Counted from the stretch's first letter, positions 1 to 8,637 are shown. The stretch is DNA of 64,000 bases from an uncultured SAR86 cluster bacterium (GCA_943788515.1 CALSQM010000003.1:23228-87227); one strand, 5' to 3'. Notes: a model not told the origin generated them from the letters alone. A program made the numbers and translations.

Positions 1-182
1 AGACTATGATATTTGCCGATACTTCAAACCATAGTCAATTCTGGTATCGGTTAGCATTAAGCTGCTAAAGCGTAGTTGTCGTTATTTGCAACTAAATTTT
101 TTGTAGTATGTTTTACAAGAATTACCACAATCTTGGCATGCGCTTCGGAGTCCAGTAGAAACGTCGAACCCTGTTCGCCCCC
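1..182 (-). ncRNA. ssrA: tmRNA (ssrA), 3' part beyond the window edge
   Basis: Transfer-messenger RNA rescues ribosomes stalled on broken mRNAs and adds a degradation tag. On the minus strand the 5' end reads GGGGGCGAACAGGGTTCGAC, the usual tmRNA opening. It is followed by the CGCATGCC element and an A-rich stretch before the resume codon. The tag reading frame (minus strand, 89 to 57) begins with GCA and encodes ANNDNYALAA followed by TAA, a typical proteobacterial tag. The window begins before the 3' half, so the downstream pseudoknots and the CCA end are not visible. It lies just downstream of smpB on the same strand, the usual arrangement with its protein partner. Confidence 0.95.
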
Positions 183-194
183 ATAGGGATGATG

Positions 195-200
195 ATTATA
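195..200 (-). promoter_or_regulatory. Candidate -10 box of the tmRNA promoter
   Basis: The minus strand has a perfect TATAAT 12 bases upstream of the mature tmRNA 5' end, between smpB and ssrA. A start about 7 bases downstream, followed by RNase P trimming, would fit. I see no strong -35 hexamer, so ssrA may also be read through from smpB. Confidence 0.45.
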
Positions 201-230
201 CAGTATTACTTAAAATTTTTAGTAGGATGG

Positions 231-698
231 TTATTGTTTTTTGGCATTCTTAAGAATTCTACCCTGGTCACGTTCCCAATCTCTCTTCTTAATATCTTGC
301 CTTTGATCTCTTACTTTCTTTCCTTTACCAGTAGCAATATCACATTTAATATGATTATCCTTCCAATACATTGAAGTCATAATTACTGTTAGGCCCTTTT
401 CATTTTTTAGTTTTTGGAGCTCTGATATCTCCTTTTTTTTCAATAAAAGTTTTCTTGTTCTAAGCGGATCAACATTGAAATCTTTTAAAGAAGCCGGCGG
501 ATCTATTTTTATACCAAATAACCATGCCTCATCTTTTTTGAAAGTGACGTAGCTGTTTTTTACATCAATCTTTCCATTTCTAAGAGATTTAACTTCCCAT
601 CCCTCTAAAACAAGTCCAGCCTGAAATGTATCACCAAGTACATAGTTTCTTGATGCAGTTTTATTCTTTACAATTAGTGCAGGTTTATCTTTAGACAT
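231..698 (-). CDS. smpB: SsrA-binding protein SmpB
   Basis: SmpB binds the tRNA-like domain of tmRNA and delivers it to stalled ribosomes. The 155-residue length is normal. The protein has the family features: an N-terminal NYVLGDTFQAGLVL segment followed by GWEVKSLRNGK, and a basic C-terminal tail (RDQRQDIKKRDWERDQGR) that reads the empty mRNA channel. The ATG at 698 begins the conserved MSKDKP-type leader. The tmRNA gene lies 48 bases downstream on the same strand, so the two parts of the rescue system are adjacent. The gene is divergent from the membrane protein at 752. Confidence 0.97.
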   Translation of the reverse strand: MSKDKPALIVKNKTASRNYVLGDTFQAGLVLEGWEVKSLRNGKIDVKNSYVTFKKDEAWLFGIKIDPPASLKDFNVDPLRTRKLLLKKKEISELQKLKNEKGLTVIMTSMYWKDNHIKCDIATGKGKKVRDQRQDIKKRDWERDQGRILKNAKKQ

Positions 699-751
699 AC
701 CTTTATTATGTCCTTAGATAGTTACAGTGCAACAAAAAAATTAAATTTAAA

Positions 752-1216
752 ATGAATATTGATTATTTAAAAGCAACATTTGGATATATTGGATTTATAC
801 CATTCGCTATTTTAGCGATTACTCCATGGATCTTTGATGGAGCTATTGCACACATTGCAATAATCTTTCAAATTGGTTATGGAGCAATTATTCTTACTTT
901 TTTAGGTGGGATGGCATGGGGTTGGAGAGACGATCAAAAAAATCAAAAGATAAATCTTGCTATAGGTATAGCTTATAGTTTGATAGGCTGCATGTTATTA
1001 CTTCTAATGTATTTGGAGTTTATATTGAGCGCTTTATTAATTTCAGTTATAAGTTTTCAATCTTTTTATTATTTTGAAAGATCAACTGAGGATTTTGTTA
1101 AAAGAAGTGAAGATTATATGCACTTTAGAAAAATGTTGTCTCTGTTAGTCTCTATTAGTTTTCTGATATCATCTGCTTACTGGATCAACCCTTATAGTAA
1201 CCCTTTAAATTTTTAA
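752..1216 (+). CDS. Small multi-pass membrane protein, DUF3429-like
   Basis: A 154-residue protein of unknown function. About five hydrophobic segments are visible (roughly residues 9-27, 34-56, 68-88, 89-105 and 127-143). The segment YGAIILTFLGGMAWGW resembles the core of the DUF3429 family of inner-membrane proteins. It ends 6 bases before the SNF-type transporter and is probably cotranscribed with it. Neither gene is part of the smpB-ratA neighbourhood in other gammaproteobacteria that I recall, so the pair looks like a local insertion. The family call rests on one motif and overall topology, so other small membrane families remain possible. Confidence 0.6.
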   Translation: MNIDYLKATFGYIGFIPFAILAITPWIFDGAIAHIAIIFQIGYGAIILTFLGGMAWGWRDDQKNQKINLAIGIAYSLIGCMLLLLMYLEFILSALLISVISFQSFYYFERSTEDFVKRSEDYMHFRKMLSLLVSISFLISSAYWINPYSNPLNF

Positions 1217-1222
1217 AAAATT

Positions 1223-2626
1223 ATGGAAATACAAAAACAACTTAAATCACATGGCGCATGGGTCGGTAAATGGACCTTTATTCTTGCTGCTACTGGTTCT
1301 GCAGTTGGGTTAGGTAACATATGGGGATTCCCATATAAAGCAGGAACAAATGGTGGTGGTGCCTTTGTTCTCATTTATTTGGGTTGCATTTTAGCTATCG
1401 GATTGCCAATCATGGTTAGTGAAATTGTTATTGGTAGAAGAGCGGGTAACAGTCCTGTTAATGCGATGAGGAGAGTTGCTGTTGATTCTAATACAACTCC
1501 ATTATGGCGATTTGTTGGATGGAGCGGGATATTTGCTGGAGTTCTTATTCTTTCCTTTTATAGTGTCATAGCTGGCATATGCTTAAATTATATTTTTATT
1601 TCTGCAACTTCTTCCGGAGCATTAAGTGCTACTGATCAATTCTCAAATGTTATCTCATCGCCTCTTAATTTGCTTTTTTGGCATACAGTCTTCATGACTT
1701 TAACTGCTTTAATCGTTTCGGCTGGTATCAAAGATGGCATTGGTAGAATGGTTAAAATATTAATGCCCATGCTAGGGATCTTAATGATCTTTATGGTTAT
1801 TTACGCGATCATTAACGGCGATTTTAATAAAGCAATGACATTTTTATTTGCTCCTGATTTTTCTAATGTTACTGCGAACACCTTATTGCAGGCTATGGGG
1901 CAAGCATTTTTTAGTCTAGGTCTTGGAATGGGTTCGATCATGGCATATGGAGCTTATATGCCTAAAGATCAAAGCATAGTCAGCAATTCATTTACAGTTG
2001 CATCACTGGACACACTTGTTGCAATCGTAGCTGGCATAGCTATTTTTCCAATTATTTTCGCTTTTAGTTTAGAGCCTAATAGCGGTCCTGGTTTGGTTTT
2101 TATTTCAATGCTATCTGCTTTTAATCAAATGCAATTTGGCCAATTTATTGGTCCACTCTTTTTCGTATTACTTTCAGTAGCGGCACTGAGCTCATCAATA
2201 TCTTTGCTAGAGCCTGGTGTTGCTTATTTATCAGAAGAGGGAATTTTACCTAGAAAAAGGTCTGCTGAAATTATTGCATTTATTGCTTGGGTTCTTGGAA
2301 TAGGTTCTGCCTTGAGCTTTAATTTATGGTCTGGCTTCGATCTGATTGGCAATAGAGATTTCCTTGAATCAATGGAGTTCATTACCAATCAAATATTGCT
2401 TCCATTAGGTGGTATGTTTATTGCAATATTTGTTGGATGGTTCATGAAAAAATCACTAATAACTGATGAAATTGGTGAGATGAATTCAGTTTTATATTTG
2501 CTATGGAGGTTCTTTGTAAAATTCATAGCTCCTTTATCCGTTGCTTATATTTTTTATAGTCAATTTCAAGAGATGATTGTCGAGTTTTTCACTAGAATTC
2601 ATACTGCCTTTTTATCAATCTTCTAA
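1223..2626 (+). CDS. Sodium-dependent transporter, SNF (neurotransmitter:sodium symporter) family
   Basis: A 467-residue inner-membrane symporter expected to use the sodium gradient to import an amino acid or related small amine. The first helix contains the family signature GSAVGLGNIWGFPYKAG followed by NGGGAF, which forms part of the sodium and substrate sites in LeuT-type proteins. About 11 to 12 hydrophobic segments follow, and the length is normal for bacterial members. The substrate cannot be read from the sequence. Sodium coupling and amino-acid scavenging would suit a marine heterotroph, but that is inference. It follows the DUF3429-like gene with a 6-base gap and precedes ratA. Confidence 0.9.
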   Translation: MEIQKQLKSHGAWVGKWTFILAATGSAVGLGNIWGFPYKAGTNGGGAFVLIYLGCILAIGLPIMVSEIVIGRRAGNSPVNAMRRVAVDSNTTPLWRFVGWSGIFAGVLILSFYSVIAGICLNYIFISATSSGALSATDQFSNVISSPLNLLFWHTVFMTLTALIVSAGIKDGIGRMVKILMPMLGILMIFMVIYAIINGDFNKAMTFLFAPDFSNVTANTLLQAMGQAFFSLGLGMGSIMAYGAYMPKDQSIVSNSFTVASLDTLVAIVAGIAIFPIIFAFSLEPNSGPGLVFISMLSAFNQMQFGQFIGPLFFVLLSVAALSSSISLLEPGVAYLSEEGILPRKRSAEIIAFIAWVLGIGSALSFNLWSGFDLIGNRDFLESMEFITNQILLPLGGMFIAIFVGWFMKKSLITDEIGEMNSVLYLLWRFFVKFIAPLSVAYIFYSQFQEMIVEFFTRIHTAFLSIF

Positions 2627-2651
2627 TAGATAATTTTTTTATGCCTCAATA

Positions 2652-3071
2652 ATGAAAAGAAAAATCCATTTTAAAAAAGAGTTAGATGTTAATAGGCAAA
2701 AAGCTTTCGATGTTGTTTCAAAGTTTGATGAGTATTCTGAGTTTTTACCAGGCTGTACAGGATCCTCTCTTATAAAAAGAGATTTCCCTACGGAAATAGG
2801 GCGGCTTGAATGTAATATTTTAGGAAAGGAATATTTTATTATTTCTGAAAATACCATTTCTGAAGATTCAATTACAATCAACCAGATCGAAGGTCCTTTT
2901 AATTATTTTGAAGGTAAGTGGACGGTTGAGGCAAAAAGTGACGATTCATGTATTATATATTTTGAAGGCGAATTAGAGCTTCCATTTTTACTAAATGCTA
3001 TGGCCTCTCAAACCCTAATTGATAAATTTTCATCTGCTGTTATTGAGGCATTTATTAATAGAGTTTCATGA
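2652..3071 (+). CDS. ratA: RatA-like START/Coq10-family protein
   Basis: A 139-residue protein of the polyketide-cyclase/START superfamily that includes RatA of E. coli and mitochondrial Coq10. E. coli RatA was described as a protein that blocks 70S ribosome association, while Coq10 homologues act as ubiquinone-binding chaperones. Which role applies here is unresolved. Visible hallmarks are the N-terminal VSKFDEYSEFLPGCTGS segment and YFEGKWTVEA in the sheet region. It overlaps ratB by 4 bases and sits between smpB and bamE, as in E. coli, apart from the two inserted membrane-protein genes. Confidence 0.88.
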   Translation: MKRKIHFKKELDVNRQKAFDVVSKFDEYSEFLPGCTGSSLIKRDFPTEIGRLECNILGKEYFIISENTISEDSITINQIEGPFNYFEGKWTVEAKSDDSCIIYFEGELELPFLLNAMASQTLIDKFSSAVIEAFINRVS

Positions 3072-3346
3072 AAATATTCTTTTCTTATCAGGGGATAGTA
3101 GAGAGTCACTTTTTATCATTTAATGTTTCTTCAAGCATAACTGTTGCTGAATTCATAGAGTTTAAAGAAATAAAGAAAATTATATCTTTAATTGACCATG
3201 AGTGTATTTTTGCCGTTAATAGCGAACTTTTGGATGGAAATTTTAAACCCTTGCCTAATAAATACAGGTTACGAGAGGGAGAAAGGGTTGAGATACTTAG
3301 GCCTCTTTTCCAGGACCCAAAAGAGAGAAGATTAAGTAAGGTTTAG
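3068..3346 (+). CDS. ratB: RatB/RnfH family ubiquitin-fold protein
   Basis: A 92-residue protein of the RnfH/RatB family, small beta-grasp proteins of unclear function. The C-terminal part GERVEILRPLFQDPKERR matches the family signature (RVEIYRPL followed by DPKE). Its start overlaps the end of ratA by 4 bases, indicating translational coupling. Its end overlaps bamE (opposite strand) by 4 bases. The ratA-ratB-bamE context is the usual one for this gene and supports the call more than the short sequence does alone. Confidence 0.85.
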   Translation: MKIFFSYQGIVESHFLSFNVSSSITVAEFIEFKEIKKIISLIDHECIFAVNSELLDGNFKPLPNKYRLREGERVEILRPLFQDPKERRLSKV

Positions 3347-3678
3347 TCCTCTTCCGGGCTATTAACAGTTATCCAGTTTTTTACTAATCCATTTTCATCA
3401 AAAAAAATAGTCAGTCTTTTTTCTGTAACCACTTCATCACCAATTTGAACAAAGTTTATATAATCCCATCTAGATTCATGAAAGGGATCTTTAATTACTG
3501 CTGTTCCTAATATGAATTGAACCTGGTCCTGTGTTTGACCAATCGCAAGCTTATCTAAATCCTCATCTTCAATAATATTGCCTTGAAGAACAGGAACCTT
3601 GTAAGGACTAAATGAAGAGCATGAGCTGATAATCAACACTACAGAAAAAATATAGAATGTGAGAGTGAGTTGTTTCAT
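3343..3678 (-). CDS. bamE: Outer membrane assembly lipoprotein BamE (SmpA/OmlA)
   Basis: BamE is a lipoprotein of the BAM complex, which inserts beta-barrel proteins into the outer membrane and has BamA as its core (bamA is at 15812). The 111-residue precursor has a hydrophobic signal segment ending in a lipobox-like IISSC, with the lipidated cysteine near residue 20. The SmpA/OmlA fold follows, including LAIGQTQDQVQFILGTA and RWDYINF, the conserved BamE motifs. It is divergent from fur across an 86-base gap, the same bamE/fur arrangement found in Pseudomonas. Confidence 0.93.
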   Translation of the reverse strand: MKQLTLTFYIFSVVLIISSCSSFSPYKVPVLQGNIIEDEDLDKLAIGQTQDQVQFILGTAVIKDPFHESRWDYINFVQIGDEVVTEKRLTIFFDENGLVKNWITVNSPEED

Positions 3679-3764
3679 AATTAATTTGGATTATACTTTG
3701 TTATATCTGTAAAGTCTTTTCACTATAAGCAATACGACAATAAAAAATAATTAAAGTTTAAAAA

Positions 3765-4184
3765 ATGGGCAATCAAACTGAAGAACTAAAAAAAGCTGGG
3801 TTAAAGGCCACTTTACCTCGAATTAAAATAATGGAAGTTTTGGCATCAACTGCACTTCAAGAAGAAGCTCATTTTAGCGCTGAGGATATATATAGAGAGC
3901 TAATTTCACAAAATGAAGATATTGGACTAGCAACCATTTACAGAGTTTTAACTCAATTTGAGGCCGCTGGAATGGTAACAAAACATCATTTTGAGAACAG
4001 TAAAGCTGTTTATGAAATTAACTCAGATGAACATCATGACCATATGGTAGATGTAGATACTGGAAAGGTTCTCGAATTTCATGACGAGGAATTAGAGCAG
4101 CTTCAACACGACATTGCTAAAAGAAAAGGTTATGAGTTAGTTGATCACAGCATGGTTCTGCATGTAAGAAAAATAGAATCTTAA
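3765..4184 (+). CDS. fur: Ferric uptake regulator Fur (cysteine-free)
   Basis: An iron-responsive transcription repressor. The 139 residues cover a winged-helix domain (about 1-80, with GLATIYRVLTQFEAAGMV as the recognition region) and a dimerisation domain with metal ligands. H36, E84, H90, H91, D92 and H93 are at the positions expected for the two metal sites. There is no cysteine anywhere: the two residues that form the CxxC structural zinc site in E. coli are D96 and T99. Pseudomonas Fur keeps only one of these cysteines, so this protein goes one step further. Placement next to divergent bamE is conserved. recN, which lies between fur and grpE in Pseudomonas, is missing. Confidence 0.93.
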   Translation: MGNQTEELKKAGLKATLPRIKIMEVLASTALQEEAHFSAEDIYRELISQNEDIGLATIYRVLTQFEAAGMVTKHHFENSKAVYEINSDEHHDHMVDVDTGKVLEFHDEELEQLQHDIAKRKGYELVDHSMVLHVRKIES

Positions 4185-4195
4185 ATTTAGTTCAG

Positions 4196-4225
4196 CCCTT
4201 GAACTGAAAATTTAAATCCCAATAT
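4196..4225 (+). promoter_or_regulatory. Sigma-32-type heat-shock promoter for grpE-dnaK-dnaJ
   Basis: CCCTTGAA at 4196-4203 and CCCAATAT at 4218-4225, 14 bases apart, match the sigma-32 consensus (CTTGAA, 13-15 bases, CCCCATNT) well. The site lies 22 bases upstream of the grpE start, immediately before the chaperone operon that sigma-32 classically controls. Confidence 0.75.
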
Positions 4226-4247
4226 ATTATTTAAACGGGATTTAATT

Positions 4248-4808
4248 ATGGCAAAACAAAAAAAATCAAAAGCTACGGATGTAGATTCTGATAATATAGT
4301 AAATGAAGAAGTTGAAGTTGAAGTTGAAGTAAAAGACAGTGAATCAACTGATGACATTGGAACTCTTTCATATGAAGAACTTCTTGATAAGAAAGAAGAA
4401 TTAGAGAAATCTATACTTCGCGCTAATGCAGATTTAGATAATGCGCTTAAGAGAACTTTATCTGAAGTCGAAAAAGCTCATAAGTATGGTGTAGAAAAAT
4501 TACTTGTTGAGTTATTGCCTGTAATAGATAGTTTAGAACATGCCTTAAATAACCTTTCAGCTGAAGCGCCAGAGGAAAAAGAAGGCATTGAACTTACATT
4601 AAAGTCTTTTGAATTTGCCCTTGATAAATTTGGAATGATACCCATCTATCCTGTTAATGAAGAATTTAATCCAGAAAAACACGAAGCAGTCACCATGGAG
4701 CAAGACAAAGATAAAGGGAATGGTTTAATTGGAAGCGTATTTCAGAGAGGTTGGGAGCTACATTCAAGAGTAGTAAGACCAGCCAGAGTTACAGTTATTA
4801 AAAACTAG
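4248..4808 (+). CDS. grpE: Nucleotide exchange factor GrpE
   Basis: GrpE releases ADP from DnaK to reset the chaperone cycle. The 186-residue protein has an acidic low-complexity N-terminus with alternating V-E pairs (about residues 22-28). A long coiled coil follows (about 43-90), then the beta-domain with GMIPIYPVNEEFNPEKHEAV and the C-terminal GSVFQRGWELHSRVVRPARV motif typical of GrpE. It is the first gene of the heat-shock operon, 11 bases before dnaK, behind the sigma-32-like promoter. Confidence 0.97.
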   Translation: MAKQKKSKATDVDSDNIVNEEVEVEVEVKDSESTDDIGTLSYEELLDKKEELEKSILRANADLDNALKRTLSEVEKAHKYGVEKLLVELLPVIDSLEHALNNLSAEAPEEKEGIELTLKSFEFALDKFGMIPIYPVNEEFNPEKHEAVTMEQDKDKGNGLIGSVFQRGWELHSRVVRPARVTVIKN

Positions 4809-4819
4809 AGGAAAGATAA

Positions 4820-6742
4820 ATGTCAAAAATAATAGGAATTGATTTAGGAACAACAAACAGCTGCGTAGCTGTTATTGAAGCTCAACAACAAAAAGTTATA
4901 GAGAATGCAGAAGGCGGCAGAACAACGCCATCTGTTATCGCTTATACAGATAATGATGAGGTGCTTGTTGGAATGCCAGCTAAAAGGCAGGCTGTAACTA
5001 ACCCAGAAAATACTCTTTATGCAATTAAAAGATTAATTGGTAGGACTTTCGACGACAAAGTGGTTAGTAAAGATGCTGACATGGTCCCTTATAAAATTAT
5101 AAAAGCTGATAATGGTGACGCATGGGTTGAGGCTGCAAATAAAAAACTAGCTCCACCTCAGGTAGCTGCAGAAATTCTTAAGAAAATGAAAAAAACTGCG
5201 GAAGACTATTTAGGACATGAAGTAAAAGAGGCTGTAATAACAGTACCTGCTTATTTTAATGATTCTCAAAGGCAAGCCACCAAAGATGCTGGAAAAATTG
5301 CAGGCCTTGATGTTAAAAGAATTATAAATGAGCCTACAGCAGCTGCATTAGCATATGGTTTAGACAAACATAAGGGAGACTCAACCATTGCGGTGTATGA
5401 TTTAGGTGGAGGTACTTTTGATATTTCAATAATCGAAATTTCTGATGTTGATGGTGAGCATCAATTTGAGGTGTTATCTACAAATGGAGATACTTTCCTA
5501 GGAGGAGAGGATTTTGATTTAAGACTTATAGATTATTTTGTGGAGCAGTTTAAAGACGAATCTGGTTTTGATTTAAAAAGCGATCCTCTTGCACTGCAAA
5601 GGCTAAAAGAGGCGGCAGAAAAAGCTAAAATTGAGCTATCCTCATCAGAACAAACTGAAGTCAATTTGCCATATATTACAGCTGATAGTTCTGGACCAAA
5701 GCATTTTGTTCATAAAATAACCAGAGCAAAACTAGAGTCTTTAGTTGAAGATTTAGTTGATAAAAGTTTGGAGCCTCTGAAGTTGGCATTAAAAGATGCA
5801 AAACTGACAAATTCAGATATCTCAGAAATTTTATTAGTTGGAGGGCAGACAAGAATGCCTTTAGTCCAAAAGAAAGTGTCTGATTTTTTTGGAAAAGAGC
5901 CTAGAAAAGATTTAAATCCAGACGAAGCAGTTGCTGTTGGAGCAGCAATTCAAGGTTCAGTTTTATCAGGAGATACAACTGATGTCTTATTGCTCGATGT
6001 CACACCTCTAACACTAGGAATTGAAACTCTTGGCGGGGTCTCAACTCCTGTTATAGAAAAAAATACAACTATTCCAACTCAGAAATCACAAGTTTTCTCA
6101 ACTGCTGAAGACAACCAGACAGCTGTTACTGTTCATGTAATTCAAGGAGAAAGAACTCAAGCATCTCAGAATAAATCACTTGGACAATTTAACCTAACTG
6201 ATATTCCACCAGCTGGAAGAGGAACTCCTCAAATTGAAGTTTCTTTTGATTTAGATGCTAATGGTATTTTAAATGTTTCAGCAAAAGATAAAAATACTGG
6301 AAAAGAACAGTCTATTGTTATTAAAGCATCAAGCGGACTTTCTGATGAAGATATAGAAAATATGGTCAAAGATGCAGAAGCTAACGCAGAAGATGATAAA
6401 AAATTTGAAGAACTAGTTAAAACAAAAAATAATGCAGACATGTTAGTACACGCAACACGCAAAACAATTGAAGAGTCAGGAGATAAATTGTCTGATGAAG
6501 AAAAATCACAGATCGAAGCCTCTGTAGTGACTTTAGAGGAAGCCATAACTTCAGAAAATACTGAGTCGATAGAATCTGCGACTAAGAATCTTAATGATGT
6601 TCTTACACCACTTACTCAAAAACTTTATGCACAAGATGCCAACTCCGCAGAAGGTGGTGAAGAGGGTAATAGCGCTCAAGAAGAAACTGATCAAAATACA
6701 GTTGATGCTGAGTATGAAGAAGTAAAAGAAGAAGATAAGTAA
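4820..6742 (+). CDS. dnaK: Chaperone DnaK (Hsp70)
   Basis: ATP-dependent chaperone of 640 residues, the usual length. It begins with the phosphate-1 motif [14 protein letters not shown]. It also contains [11 protein letters not shown], the phosphate-2 motif [11 protein letters not shown] and the adenosine motif [13 protein letters not shown]. The [14 protein letters not shown] segment opens the substrate-binding domain. The lid is followed by an acidic, glutamine-rich tail. A GAGGAAAG Shine-Dalgarno stretch precedes the ATG. It lies between grpE and dnaJ, 8 bases before dnaJ, so all three partners should be made together under heat-shock control. Confidence 0.99.
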   Translation: MSKIIGIDLGTTNSCVAVIEAQQQKVIENAEGGRTTPSVIAYTDNDEVLVGMPAKRQAVTNPENTLYAIKRLIGRTFDDKVVSKDADMVPYKIIKADNGDAWVEAANKKLAPPQVAAEILKKMKKTAEDYLGHEVKEAVITVPAYFNDSQRQATKDAGKIAGLDVKRIINEPTAAALAYGLDKHKGDSTIAVYDLGGGTFDISIIEISDVDGEHQFEVLSTNGDTFLGGEDFDLRLIDYFVEQFKDESGFDLKSDPLALQRLKEAAEKAKIELSSSEQTEVNLPYITADSSGPKHFVHKITRAKLESLVEDLVDKSLEPLKLALKDAKLTNSDISEILLVGGQTRMPLVQKKVSDFFGKEPRKDLNPDEAVAVGAAIQGSVLSGDTTDVLLLDVTPLTLGIETLGGVSTPVIEKNTTIPTQKSQVFSTAEDNQTAVTVHVIQGERTQASQNKSLGQFNLTDIPPAGRGTPQIEVSFDLDANGILNVSAKDKNTGKEQSIVIKASSGLSDEDIENMVKDAEANAEDDKKFEELVKTKNNADMLVHATRKTIEESGDKLSDEEKSQIEASVVTLEEAITSENTESIESATKNLNDVLTPLTQKLYAQDANSAEGGEEGNSAQEETDQNTVDAEYEEVKEEDK

Positions 6743-6750
6743 AAAGACTC

Positions 6751-7851
6751 ATGTCAAAGAGAGACTATTATGAAATACTAGATGTCTCTCGTGACGCTTC
6801 TGCGGCCGAGCTAAAAAAAGCCTTCAAAAAGAAGGCTATGAAATTTCATCCTGATAGAAACCCAGACGACCCTCAGGCTGATGCTAAATTTAAAGAAGCA
6901 GCTGAAGCCTATGAAGTTCTAAATGACCCTCAAAAAAAATCTGCGTATGATCAGTTTGGTCATTCAGGTGTTGAGGGAATGGGCGGCGGCCAGGGCTTCA
7001 ATGATGTTAATATTAATGACATTTTTGGCGATATATTTGGAGATGTTTTTGGTACAAGATCATCATCCAGGAGATCAAGACGAGGTTCTGATCTTCAATA
7101 TAATTTAGACCTTAGTCTTAAAGAGGCAGTTCTTGGTGCTCAGAAAAAAATAAAAATACCTTCACATAAACTATGTTCAGATTGCAATGGAAGTGGCGCA
7201 GCAAGTGGCTCAAGCCCAAGCGTATGCTCAAATTGCAATGGAGCAGGTCAAGTAAGGTTACAGCAAGGATTTTTTTCTGTTCAGCAGACATGCTCAGTAT
7301 GTTCAGGATCAGGACAGATAATAAAAGACCCATGCAAGCCATGTAGAGGCCTTGGTGCCACCAAGGAAAATAAGACGTTATCGGTGAACATTCCATCAGG
7401 TGTTGATAATGGGGACAAAGTTAGGTTAACTGGGGAAGGGGAATGGGAGAAGGGTGGTCAGTCAGGTGACTTATATGTCGCAATAAGAATAATTGATAAT
7501 CCTATTTTTGAACGTGAGGGCAAAGACTTATACCTGGAGGCTCCTATTCCATTTGAGATATCTGTAATTGGGGGAGCCATAAAAATACCAACCCTAGAAG
7601 GTTCCTTATCATTAAAGATACCTCCTCAAACACAAACTGGAAAAATTTTTAGACTTAAAGGCAAGGGTGCAGCAGTTGTCAGAAACTCTAGAAGGGGTGA
7701 CTTGTTATGCAGGGTCATTGTTGAAACTCCGTCGAGCCTTGATAGAAAACAGTCGAAGCTATTAAAAGAATTCACAGATTCGTTAAGTCAGTCTAAAAAC
7801 TATCCCGGAACTGAGTCATTTCTTAAAGCATCAGATAAATTCAAAGAATAA
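6751..7851 (+). CDS. dnaJ: Co-chaperone DnaJ (Hsp40)
   Basis: DnaJ delivers unfolded clients to DnaK and stimulates its ATPase. The 366 residues contain an N-terminal J domain with the HPD tripeptide (MKFHPDRN, about residues 30-37) and a Gly/Phe-rich linker. Four zinc-finger repeats follow (CSDCNGSG, CSNCNGAG, CSVCSGSG and CKPCRGLG), then the C-terminal substrate-binding domains. All the features of a type I DnaJ are present. It is the third gene of the heat-shock operon and is followed after one base by dapB, which suggests readthrough into lysine biosynthesis. Confidence 0.98.
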   Translation: MSKRDYYEILDVSRDASAAELKKAFKKKAMKFHPDRNPDDPQADAKFKEAAEAYEVLNDPQKKSAYDQFGHSGVEGMGGGQGFNDVNINDIFGDIFGDVFGTRSSSRRSRRGSDLQYNLDLSLKEAVLGAQKKIKIPSHKLCSDCNGSGAASGSSPSVCSNCNGAGQVRLQQGFFSVQQTCSVCSGSGQIIKDPCKPCRGLGATKENKTLSVNIPSGVDNGDKVRLTGEGEWEKGGQSGDLYVAIRIIDNPIFEREGKDLYLEAPIPFEISVIGGAIKIPTLEGSLSLKIPPQTQTGKIFRLKGKGAAVVRNSRRGDLLCRVIVETPSSLDRKQSKLLKEFTDSLSQSKNYPGTESFLKASDKFKE

Positions 7852-7852
7852 A

Positions 7853-8516
7853 ATGCTTCATATTTTTATCAATGGCGCATCTGGCAAAATGGGTAATGCA
7901 ATACTTGAACTGTCTCAAAAAGATAATGCAATTTCAGTTGTTACCGATAAATCTTCTAAAGAAATAGATGTAGTTATCGATTTTTCAAGACCGGAATCTT
8001 TAATAAACAATTTACAAGAATTTAAAACATCAAATACTCCTTTTGTTATTGGAACCACTGGTTTTACTGATGAGCAGATAAAATTGATTGAAGATGAATC
8101 CCTCTCAAGGCCAATACTTCTTTCATTTAATATGAGCAAAGGAATCTTTACTCTAAAGAATTCTATTAAGAAATTTCTCCAGGATAATATGCATAAATTG
8201 GAATGTAATATTGAAGAGATTCATCATATATCAAAAGTAGACGCTCCATCAGGAACTGCGATTGAGATAAAGAATCTTATAAAAAAGTATGATTCTTGCT
8301 AAAAATATTTTATCTATAAATATTGACTCAAAAAGACTAGGAGATGTTTTTGGTATACATAAAGTTTCTTTTAAAAATGATATCTAATGAGTTGAATTTA
8401 AACATGAAGCTCTTTCAAGAGATGTGTTTGCTGAAGGCGCTATCGAAATAGCCAAAAAAATATTAAAAAAAGATCCAGGTTTGTATCAATTAGAAGATTT
8501 TTTTGAAAACAAATAG
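7853..8516 (+). CDS. dapB: 4-hydroxy-tetrahydrodipicolinate reductase DapB, frame broken
   Basis: DapB makes tetrahydrodipicolinate in the lysine/diaminopimelate pathway using NAD(P)H. The nucleotide-binding loop GASGKMG (residues 8-14) and the catalytic motif HHISKVDAPSGTA (H124, H125, K128) are intact in the first frame, which stops at 8302. The protein continues in another frame from about 8287 (ILAKNILSINIDSKRLGDVFGI). After two further stops near 8384-8389 it ends with the family C-terminus EALSRDVFAEGAIEIAKKIL and a TAG at 8514-8516. Once repaired it would be about 220 residues, shorter than the roughly 270 of E. coli, mainly in the N-terminal domain. dapE and dapD of the same pathway are in this window. 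Confidence 0.85.
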
Positions 8517-8583
8517 CTTTTAAAAGCGTTAAATCTTCTATAGAATACAACAACTTTTAACACGAAGGTCCTAGATTTTAAAG

Positions 8584-8637
8584 TTGGGGTGCTCACTTGA
8601 GTCAGCTTTATTGGGATTGGAGAAATAACCCCAGGAG
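8584..8637 (+). promoter_or_regulatory. rpsB leader hairpin, candidate S2 autoregulatory element
   Basis: In the untranslated leader, TTGGGGT (8584-8590) can pair with AACCCCA (8627-8633). The stem ends directly on the Shine-Dalgarno AGGAG (8633-8637), 6 bases before the rpsB ATG. A structured rpsB leader controlled by S2 itself is known in gammaproteobacteria. The pairing is visible here; the regulation is inferred. Confidence 0.5.

Noticed and set aside
189..374. 61-residue open frame on the plus strand
   Set aside because: It lies antisense to smpB, a clear gene, and has no recognisable features.
2639..2881. 80-residue minus-strand open frame opposite ratA
   Set aside because: It is a shadow of ratA with no independent evidence.
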